A stretch of DNA of 13,424 nucleotides from CAZPLZ01 sp964587525 (GTDB lineage: Bacteria > Oederibacteriota > CAKKQC01). The notes under the pieces are model-generated. The model was not told where the DNA came from. It saw nothing but the letters and a program-made list of their open reading frames with translations, and ran no database searches. The translations under genes and the position numbers were made by a program. Positions within the stretch are counted from its first letter, which is position 1, and every line of letters begins with the position of its first letter. Of this stretch, positions 4,726 to 12,200 are shown in pieces. The stretch covers positions 1 through 13,424 of the forward strand of contig CAZPLZ010000095.1 of the NCBI GenBank assembly GCA_964587525.1, in the 5' to 3' direction.

Positions 4726-7135
4726 TGAGCTTGCGCAGGTGCTTGCTCGCATGCGCCTTGAACAACACCAGGTACACGCCGCTGGCGACCAGCTCAAGAT
4801 CCGTATTTTTCCCATCCCACACGGCGTCATAAACGCCGGCGGGAAGCGTTGCGTCCACGAGCGTCTTCACCAGCTCCCCGCCCACGGTGTAGACCCTGAT
4901 CGATGCCGGCCGGCCGGCCTGGGCCGGCGCAATCACATAAGTGATCTTCACCTCGCCGTGGAGCCGAGGGCGGTACGGATTCCGGTCGATATCCTCCAGT
5001 TGCGAAACGTCCCTCCTAACCTGAAAGGGCACAGATCCCCCAACGCTCGCGATGGGGACGACGCCGGCCGAACACGGCGCATTGCTGAGATTGAGACAAC
5101 TGAGTTGCTCCGTGCCGACGGCTTGAACCGTCAACTGCGCCGCCTGAGGCGGCACATCGATCAGCCGCACGCGCAGCGTGAATTCCCTCACCTGGCTGGG
5201 CTCGTAGCACTGGGGCAGCAAGGAGTCGGCCAGATCTTTCAGCTCCACCGTGCACCCCAGGCCTTCCGGCGGGGGGCAGGTCGCACTGGATGACGGGTCA
5301 GGAGCGCAGCAGTCCGACGCCCCACTCAACCGCACCACAAAATCCGACTGGCAAACCAGCGTGGTGCTGAAGTTTGCGACCACAACCTTGAGATCGAACT
5401 CCTGCCCCTGAACCGCCTGATCTGGCCCGGTCACGGTGAGGCTCAAGGTAGACGGCGCCTTTATCGTCAGCGTCATCGTCGTGCTGGACACGTTGGTCGG
5501 TAGGTTGAGATTGTGGTCGGTCCCTAAAGCCGCGCTCGTGATCGTGACGATGCCGGGCGTGATCGCTTGGTAGAGCCAGGTAAATGTTTTTGTCTCGCCG
5601 CCGGGAATTGTGGTGAGCTGCTTCGACGGATCCGGAGGGCACAGGGTGGCCAGTAGCGGGCACGGCTGAAGGCTCAAGTCGCCTGACCCGGTGATAGTCT
5701 GGCTTAAGGCCTTGGCGAAATCCGCGTCTGCGCCGCCAACGTTGGTGACATCCAGATAGATCGTGACACTCTGCTTAAATTTCACCATGCCGACAGGCTC
5801 CGAGCGCAGGGTGGCTTCCAACTGGGCGGGCTTCTGAATGGACAGCACCCCCGTGCCGGTCACGGTGATGGTGAAATCCACCGTTCTAAATATTTCCTCG
5901 CCAGTCACGGTGACGGTGAAATCCACCGTTCCACCGAACGTGCGCGACATCGCAACCGTCTGGAATTGCCAGATATAGGAAGCAGACTGTCCTGGTGTGA
6001 GATACACTGGGCACGATGGCGCGGGACCGGAATCCAGCAAGACGCTGGCGGGGGAGGCCGGAGTCATCGCGATTGCGATGCTGTCACAGTCAGGAATCGG
6101 CGCCACATTTTTGAGGTCCACCATCCCGCAGTTCATGGCTTCCACCCTCACCGACATCGCTTGTCCCTCGCTGACCACCGCCGGGTCCACAAAAACCGTG
6201 ACGCAGATCCCGGTCCGAATGATCACCGTCCCGGTGTCCGGCGCCTGGGTAACCGATCCCATTACATCCTTGCCGGTCATGGTGAGGGTGAAATCCACCT
6301 GCCCCGTGGCCGAGGCCGTGAATTGCCAGGTGTAGAACACATGCTCCCCGGGAGCAAGGAAAACCGTGCACGATGGCGTGGGACCAGAAACCTTAAGGAG
6401 GCTGGAGGAAGCGAACGGAGCGACTTGAAGGCAGTCGGGGACAGGACAACCTATGCCCAAAGAATCGCACGGCGTCACCTCCGTAAGGCATGCGCTGCCG
6501 CAATTCATGACGTCCGCCACGACCGTTATCGTCCCGCCCCCGCTGCCCACCCCCGAATTGATGAAAACCGTGGCGCAGAACTTCGGATCGAACGCCGGGA
6601 TGGACAGCGTTCCGGTATCTGAGGTCGTGACGGTGCCCGGACCACCCGCTTCCTTGCCAGTCACGGTGGCGGTGAAATCCACCTTTTCGCCCGTTCCGCC
6701 GGCCACCGCCCGAAACTGCCAGGTATACAGAGCATGGTCCCCGGGAGTGAGATAGGCTGTGCACGTCGGCACAGGGCCGGAGAGCTTCCACACACTGGCG
6801 GAGAGGGATGGGGCGACCGCAAGGCAGTCAGGGACTGGACAGCCCGTCACCAAGGAATCGCACGGCGCCACGTTCTCAAGATCCGAGGTCCCGCAGTTCA
6901 TGATGTCCACCACCACCGAGACCACTTGACACTCGCTGACCACACCCGGAGTGACGAAGGTCGTGGCGGAGATGCAGGCCTGACCCCATGCCCGGGAAAC
7001 CGCAAACAGCCATAGGAGAACGCCGCTGAGGAACCTTGCACCGCATAAGGTGGGACCCCGGCGGCGCTCTCCCCCCTCTCCCTTCTCCTTCTCCCCCCAA
7101 CCCATCGGGGGGAGAGGGAAACCTATGTCTGTCAT
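4712..7135 (-). CDS. Exported cysteine-rich modular protein A with FlgD-Ig-like C-terminal domain
   Basis: The 807-residue product starts at the ATG at 7135, overlapping the stop of gene B (ATGA). In-frame alternatives are GTG 7171 and ATG 7105. A long charged n-region precedes the hydrophobic core FLSGVLLWLFAVSRAWGQA, with cleavage near residue 52. Three related cysteine-rich modules of about 125 residues follow (roughly 54-186, 187-310, 311-436). They share M-N-C-G, P-C-D-S-L-x-x-G-C-P-V-P-D-C-L, C-T-x-x-L-x-P-G and Y-T-W-Q-F; the third has lost part of the cysteine pattern. Two further Ig/CARDB-like modules follow (438-560, 562-710). The last 80 residues are a FlgD-Ig-like domain (RVYTVGGELVKTL, VWDG, VASGVYLVLF, ending RKLTVIR), as in type IX-type sorting tails. 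The many cysteines suggest disulphides formed after export. It is probably a surface or periplasmic structural/adhesive protein; no enzyme motif is seen. Confidence 0.8.
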   Translation of the reverse strand: MTDIGFPLPPMGWGEKEKGEGGERRRGPTLCGARFLSGVLLWLFAVSRAWGQACISATTFVTPGVVSECQVVSVVVDIMNCGTSDLENVAPCDSLVTGCPVPDCLAVAPSLSASVWKLSGPVPTCTAYLTPGDHALYTWQFRAVAGGTGEKVDFTATVTGKEAGGPGTVTTSDTGTLSIPAFDPKFCATVFINSGVGSGGGTITVVADVMNCGSACLTEVTPCDSLGIGCPVPDCLQVAPFASSSLLKVSGPTPSCTVFLAPGEHVFYTWQFTASATGQVDFTLTMTGKDVMGSVTQAPDTGTVIIRTGICVTVFVDPAVVSEGQAMSVRVEAMNCGMVDLKNVAPIPDCDSIAIAMTPASPASVLLDSGPAPSCPVYLTPGQSASYIWQFQTVAMSRTFGGTVDFTVTVTGEEIFRTVDFTITVTGTGVLSIQKPAQLEATLRSEPVGMVKFKQSVTIYLDVTNVGGADADFAKALSQTITGSGDLSLQPCPLLATLCPPDPSKQLTTIPGGETKTFTWLYQAITPGIVTITSAALGTDHNLNLPTNVSSTTMTLTIKAPSTLSLTVTGPDQAVQGQEFDLKVVVANFSTTLVCQSDFVVRLSGASDCCAPDPSSSATCPPPEGLGCTVELKDLADSLLPQCYEPSQVREFTLRVRLIDVPPQAAQLTVQAVGTEQLSCLNLSNAPCSAGVVPIASVGGSVPFQVRRDVSQLEDIDRNPYRPRLHGEVKITYVIAPAQAGRPASIRVYTVGGELVKTLVDATLPAGVYDAVWDGKNTDLELVASGVYLVLFKAHASKHLRKLTVIR
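4715..4951 (-). other. FlgD-Ig-like C-terminal domain of protein A
   Basis: The last 79 codons encode V-K-I-T-Y-V-I, RVYTVGGELVKTL, YDAVWDG, VASGVYLVLF and a final basic beta strand RKLTVIR. They are preceded by NPYRP, the usual entry motif. This is the FlgD Ig-like pattern, which overlaps in appearance with type A sorting domains of type IX cargo. It closely matches the tail of protein C. Confidence 0.78.
5822..6976 (-). repeat. Three tandem cysteine-rich modules in protein A
   Basis: Module 1 lies at about 6584-6976, module 2 at 6209-6577 and module 3 at 5822-6205, in translation order. Modules 1 and 2 also match at DNA level: ggcagtcagggactggacag near 6826 against ggcagtcggggacaggacaa near 6430, each followed by aatcgcacggcg. 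This points to fairly recent duplication. Module 3 keeps M-N-C-G and P-S-C-P-V-Y-L-T-P-G but lacks the G-C-P-V-P-D-C box. Confidence 0.75.
5856..5931. repeat. 45-base local duplication inside module 3
   Basis: A 31-base string beginning ccggtcacggtgatggtgaa at 5856 recurs at 5901 with two mismatches, a period of exactly 45 bases. It encodes VDFTVTVTG and VDFTITVTG separated by EEIFRT, so 15 codons appear to have been duplicated in frame. Cognate single copies sit in modules 2 (6273-6300) and 1 (6657-6685). Confidence 0.75.
7071..7118. repeat. Purine/pyrimidine-rich repeat with hairpin at the 5' end of gene A
   Basis: On the plus strand this is a C/T-rich tract followed by a perfect 9-bp inverted repeat, TCTCCCCCC (7090-7098) with GGGGGGAGA (7107-7115), and an 8-base loop that contains the in-frame ATG 7105 of gene A on the minus strand. 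Its minus-strand purine tract resembles the element at 9226-9253 (both have GGGGGAGA and GGAGAGGGGGGAG). It is translated as the charged stretch GWGEKEKGEGGERRRG before the signal-peptide core. Confidence 0.65.
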
Positions 7136-9225
7136 GGCTGGATGAGTTCGAGTTTTCGCTCCGATTGCCACACCGCGTCCGCCGCGGCTGACCCTGAGTC
7201 CGATCGAAGGGACAGCCTAATCACGTACTTACCCGATGGCACCGGCCGTCCCGAATCGTCCTCACCTCGCCACAGCACTGAGTGCCAGCCGGCTTTCTGC
7301 GCTCCCAGGGGTAGCAGCGTGCACACCGGCCGGCCTTCCGGCGTCACGAGCACGAGCTTGGCTTGTCCAGGCACCGTGAGGGTCCATTCAATAGACAGCA
7401 GCGGATCGAGAGGGGGACGGAACACTGGGGCTGGCTCCACCACGGTAAGACCCGGCTGCGCCGGACAGGCCAGGGTCAGCGGGCGGTTCCCAGCCTGGTA
7501 CGTGAACGGCAAGCTGTACGGGCCGAGCACACCGGACACGCGCAGCGTGCCGTAGACCCAGTACGGTTGCGCAGCGGGAGGGAGAGGGACCTGAACAGAG
7601 AGTGTGGCGCTGTCGCCCGAACCGATGGCCAGGGGAACCGGTGATGGCTGAGGACGCACGAGCGAATCAAAAGCGTCACTCGTGAGGTTCATCATCACCT
7701 CGTTGATTTTCACTGGAGCATCAAGTGCGTTCCGGAGCAGGAACCTTAAGGACGCCGTGACCCCGGCGTGGACACGGTCATGGAGCGTGAAAAACTCGAT
7801 CCGGGGCTGGTCAACCACCAGCACCTTCGCCGGCTTGGAAGTGAACGTCACCCATTCGCCGCCCCGGTCGCTGCGCGTGGTGAGCCGGGCCGCGAACTCC
7901 ATGGAGCCGGGCTCTTCAGGGATGAGCTTCCCTTTGAAGCGCACGGCCCCGCCGGGTGGGATCCCCTGATACCGTGGCGCCAGGGGGGATTGGGTGGCCC
8001 GGCCGCGGCGGATCACGATCAGCGGCGCAGCCACCTGAGTTGCCGCCTCGCTCCGGTTCGCCACCACAAGCTCGAACACGGCCGGGCTTCCCACGAGCAC
8101 CGTCGCCGATTCCAACGAAAGCGAGAGGTCGATCTTCGGAGGAGGTTGCACGGCAAGCATCCGAGTCACCGGTCCGGCTGCCACAAGCTTGCGCGTGTCC
8201 ACCTCCCTTCCGCCAGCGGTAACCGTCAGCGACAGTTTTCCCGGCTTGAGCAGCTCCAGCACGAAATGAGCTTCAACGCGCGGGTCCTGAGGCTCTAGGA
8301 TTCCTGTGGACGAGAGCAATCCTGAGATCAGCCTGGCTGCCGCTGGGGGTGACCAGGACACGGATGCAAAAGGCTCCGCGACCCCGACGCCACCGGTATG
8401 GCGCAGGAAACCCCGGAAGACAAACTCCTGTCCCACCGCGCTAGGCACCTTGGGCTCGTCAAACGCCACCTCCAGTTGAGCCGCTGGCCGGATCATGACA
8501 GGCGGACTTTTGATAAGGAGACCTGCGCCGATGATCCTGAACTTGACCTGGCCCGGCTTGAGTGCCTTGAACTGCCACGTCACCGTCACCAGCCGTCCCG
8601 GCGCCAGCGCCAGCCTGCCTTCCCGTTGAGCATCAGACGGGTCCACCGACATTTCCCCAACGGGCCTGGTCAGCGGCCGGCCGGCTCCCCGTAGCTCGGC
8701 ATCAGCCCGTGGCGCCGAAAATGTCACCGCTTCGCCAGCGTCATTCCGCAAGGAGAGTCTCAGCGTCACCAGCTCCCGGGGAGCCAGATGCCGGGGGAAC
8801 ACCTCCACCTCGCTCCACACCGGAACAGGTTTCAGGGTCGCCGGACCAGACACAACTTCGAGCTTGGAGCTGACGTTCTGTGTACACGAGAGGATTGAGC
8901 TGACCAGCTCGAACCGGACAACCCCTGGCGCTATCGCTTCGTAGATCCACCTGCCGGAGGTGGTCCTTTCGCCGGTACAGCCAAACGACGGAGGAGGCTC
9001 CGCGGTGAGGAGCCGAACGACCTGCGCGGGCTTGGGGGCCAACAGGGTTTCCATATTGTTCGCTCCATCCCCCTCGTCATCTTCCAGCTCTACGGTCACG
9101 GTGAGGGTCCGGCTGAGATACACTTCGGCGGGAATCACCCGCAGTCCCGCTTGGCCCAGCCGCAGCGCTTCGCCCCGGGAGGCTGCACACATTGCAGCCG
9201 CGATTAACAGAAAGGCTTTTAACAA
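7132..9225 (-). CDS. Exported multi-Ig-like protein B with degenerate FlgD-Ig-like C-terminus
   Basis: The 697-residue product is best started at TTG 9225. AAGGAG (9240-9235) lies 9 bases upstream, and this start yields a classic signal peptide, MLKAFLLIAAAMCAASRGEA, cleaved before LRLG. A longer frame from TTG 9270 only adds a charged leader read through the purine repeat. The mature part is about five or six Ig-like beta modules (for example VELEDDEGDGANN, LAPGRLVTVTWQFKALKPG with QVKFRIIG, and FELVVANRSEAATQV). It is poor in cysteine, unlike its neighbours. The final 89 residues follow the FlgD-Ig-like layout (LVLVTPEGRPVCTLL, VLWRGEDDSGRPVPSG, YVIRLS), but W-D-G has become W-R-G and the end is RKLELIQP. 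It is probably an envelope or surface structural protein. No catalytic motif is seen. Its stop overlaps the start of gene A. Confidence 0.78.
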   Translation of the reverse strand: MLKAFLLIAAAMCAASRGEALRLGQAGLRVIPAEVYLSRTLTVTVELEDDEGDGANNMETLLAPKPAQVVRLLTAEPPPSFGCTGERTTSGRWIYEAIAPGVVRFELVSSILSCTQNVSSKLEVVSGPATLKPVPVWSEVEVFPRHLAPRELVTLRLSLRNDAGEAVTFSAPRADAELRGAGRPLTRPVGEMSVDPSDAQREGRLALAPGRLVTVTWQFKALKPGQVKFRIIGAGLLIKSPPVMIRPAAQLEVAFDEPKVPSAVGQEFVFRGFLRHTGGVGVAEPFASVSWSPPAAARLISGLLSSTGILEPQDPRVEAHFVLELLKPGKLSLTVTAGGREVDTRKLVAAGPVTRMLAVQPPPKIDLSLSLESATVLVGSPAVFELVVANRSEAATQVAAPLIVIRRGRATQSPLAPRYQGIPPGGAVRFKGKLIPEEPGSMEFAARLTTRSDRGGEWVTFTSKPAKVLVVDQPRIEFFTLHDRVHAGVTASLRFLLRNALDAPVKINEVMMNLTSDAFDSLVRPQPSPVPLAIGSGDSATLSVQVPLPPAAQPYWVYGTLRVSGVLGPYSLPFTYQAGNRPLTLACPAQPGLTVVEPAPVFRPPLDPLLSIEWTLTVPGQAKLVLVTPEGRPVCTLLPLGAQKAGWHSVLWRGEDDSGRPVPSGKYVIRLSLRSDSGSAAADAVWQSERKLELIQP
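7135..7401 (-). other. Degenerate FlgD-Ig-like C-terminal domain of protein B
   Basis: The last 89 codons match the layout of the A and C tails: beta strand IEWTLTVPG, LVLVTPEGRPV in place of V-Y-T-x-x-G-E-L-V, WRGEDDSGRPVPSGKYVIRL in place of WDG...VASGVYL, and a longer loop before RKLELIQP. The missing WDG and basic C-terminal end may mean it no longer works as a sorting tail. Confidence 0.6.
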
Positions 9226-9253
9226 CTCCCCCCTCTCCTTTTTCCTCTCCCCC
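9226..9253 (-). promoter_or_regulatory. Purine-rich junction acting as the ribosome-binding site of gene B
   Basis: Between the stop of gene C (9254-9256) and TTG 9225 the minus strand reads as an almost pure A/G tract. It contains AAGGAG 9 bases before the TTG and a second GGGGGAGAGG farther up. An ATG at 9257 overlaps the C stop (ATGA) but opens only 12 codons in another frame, ending at TAA 9219. The tract resembles the repeat at the 5' end of gene A. Confidence 0.6.
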
Positions 9254-12200
9254 TCATTTAACGATCGCAAGTTTCTTGATCACCGAGTAGTTTGGCCCCT
9301 CAAGGCGGATGAGATAAATGCCGGAGGCGACGAACTTGCCTTGCCCGTTTTTCCGGGTTTCGGGGGTGGCCCCGCTCCGGCCATCCCACCTCACCGTACC
9401 ATCGTCCCCCCACTCCGGCTCCGCAGGCTTATCCACCAGCGTGGCCACCAACTCGCCGGATATGGTGTACACCTTCAGCTTGGTGCGCTGACCCCCGATT
9501 CCCTTGGTCAGGATCCGGTAGGTAATCTCAACAAGCCTCCCGGCTCCGATCCTGGCCGGGTTCGTGGTAATCGTCAGGTCAGGGGAGGTCGGCTTGATCT
9601 CTATCTTCTCTTTCTCCTCTATCACAACCGTTGCGACGGGCAAGCCGGTGTCAAGATCCATAGCGATAAACAGATCGCCCTTTGAGAGCTGGATCTTCAC
9701 CGTGCCCGGGCTGGTCCCCGAGCGGAGGGTGACGCTGACCAGAACGTTTTTGCAATCCCCCACCGGCACAGGCTCCGGGACGGGAGGCACCACATCGAAC
9801 TGATCGGTGACGTTGGCGCCCGTGCCGATCTGGAAGAACTGCAAGGTCGGCTCGCCACCTTGCATGCTCACCAGCGTGTCGCCCGGATTGCACACCTCGA
9901 CCCAGATCGTAGAGGTCTGACCGGGCACCATGGTTACGTTTTGATTGGCCGGCACATCAGGGAGCTTCAGCAACACGGGCCGCCGCGGCCGGATCTCCAC
10001 GCAATTGGTGCGCGTGCCGCAAAAGAGAGTGCTGGTCTCGGGTTTGTCCGGGTCAAAGAGAGCTTCGTCATCACCCTTGATCCAGGTCAGGAACTGGACA
10101 CACCCCAGCCCGCTAGGCGAATAGGCCCAGGTGTAGCTGGCCGTACCGAGGGGGTCGATTTTGCCCGGCACAGAAGCTTCCGGCGGTGCGCTGATGAACG
10201 CCACGCTTCCCAGTCCCAAGTTCGGCGAGACATTGGGGCACACCACAGCGAAGTTACAGGGTTGCACGTATGAAGACTCAGGAAACCCAGGCGACGTTAG
10301 AACATTGATCAGGGCCACATCGCCAAAGTTCGAGGCATCCATGGTCACGGTGATACACCCCTGCCCCGTCATTGGATTGCAATTGGACTGGGGCTCGCAT
10401 CCGGTGCACGAGAGAGACATCGTCACCAGCGGGGTGGCATCGGCTTTACATATCAACTGGGCTTTAGAGGCGATGATAATCTCCGGCGTGGTACACGAGA
10501 CGGACCTTGGCTTGCCACAGATTGCATCATTGCCCTGCGCCAAACCAGTAAAGGTCGCCTTTCCAGGTTTGAGCGGCGTGAACGTAAACGTGTAGATCTC
10601 CGTATTGCCATACGCGGGAGTCGCGCAGGGAAGACTACCTGCAAAGTTCACACTGCCCATAAACGTGCCTGGCACCACAGGAACAGGCCCAGAGAGCAGC
10701 TCCACCTTGGCCCCCGACACCGCTGCTGCGGTCGTGGCGACGGTAAAGTTATCCACATCGTTTCCACCCTCGTTCGACACGCTGAAATACACCGTGATGG
10801 GAACGCCCACCGTGTAGAAGCTCTTGTCCGTCCAAATATCGCACGTCAGATCTGCTCGGCGAGTCACCTCGACTGATGGAACATTACAGGACGCATTCGC
10901 ACCCGTGCAGCCGCCCCCCGGACAATTCTGACCGGCAAAGAAACCTCCGACCATTGGAGCAGCCGCACTAGGGCTCTTGCCCGGACAGACGAAACTGTAT
11001 GGATTACTCTCACATCCGGCGGTCATGATCCAGGTCAAAGTTAGCGTCTCGTTGGCCTTAATGATAAACGGCGGATCCCCCGTCGGAGACGGAGGTCCAG
11101 TGGGCAGCGCAATCGTATTATTCGTAGTGATATCCGGATACCCAAGGGCATCGCAAAACCTGGTGACGGTGAAGTCCGCCGCAGTCGTGTTTCGCACGGT
11201 CATCGTCAGCGTCACGTTGCCGGGATCATTGCACGTCACCACTGGCAAAACTGGCGAAGCGGTGAAGTCATCAATGACGATGGTGAGGCTGCCGAGGTCG
11301 AGGAAACTGATATCGACCGTATTGTCCTCACAGTACGGCACACCCTCCCTGCAGGCCTGGTGGCACGGAACTGGTGGCCCAGGGGGGAAATCAATCCCAG
11401 CGACGCAGGTGACCGTGCCGGCGGTATCGGCGATGTACTCCCACGTGAATGTCAGGATCTCCCCCCCCTGCCACACGTAGGGCCCCACTGGCGGTGGCGT
11501 CGTGGGGGTCCAGGTGGGAGCGCCAGACGATATGGTCAGATCAAGAAACGGCGCGGCCTTATCCAGCACCACCGGCCTGGAATCCGAGTTCTTTGCGTTC
11601 AACGTGATCGTGAACGGCCCCCCGATACCAATACAGCTAGGAGCGTTGAAGGTGAGGTTTCGCGATCCTGCCGGACAGCCGGCCGTGCACGTATCGTACG
11701 GGTGGAACGGCAAGTCCTGCATCTCCACGTTGAACGTTTCGCAGACACCCCGCGCTGCGGCGGTGATCCCCACGCCACCCGGTCCGCCAATGCAAGCATC
11801 AAAGACGCCACCCGAAATCCGGCCGTACTTCCACGTTACGGTGACACTTCCACCTGGGCTAAGCGTCTGCGGCCCGGAAGGGGTCGGGGGGGATTTAAGC
11901 TCCAAACCAAACTGACCCGAGACAAATTCATCCTCCCAGGTGATGCGCGCCACCGGAGAGATATCGAACGTGTACAGCGCGCTGGTGTTTGTGAAAGTCA
12001 CCCTGGCCTCGAGCCAATCCCTGGACTGATAATAAATGGGACCGGCCACGCCCGGGGAAACCTCCCCAAGCGGCATGGCGGACATGGAGCTAGGACCATC
12101 CGGATCCACCCACAACGTCGCGGTGATGACGAGCGGCGCTGGCTCGAAATAGATCGAGGCTGCCTGGGACACGGACCCCTGGATGTTAACATCCCAGAAC

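Noticed and set aside
4370..5293. Long plus-strand open frame (307 codons) opposite the PorV-like gene and gene A
   Set aside because: It is Arg/His/Pro-rich with no recognisable motif, and lies antisense to two well-supported genes. It is a shadow frame of GC-rich DNA.
4640..7118. CRISPR array or mobile element suggested by repeated motifs
   Set aside because: There are no regularly spaced identical repeats with unique spacers, no transposase and no target-site duplication. The repeats are protein modules and isolated palindromic or purine-rich elements.
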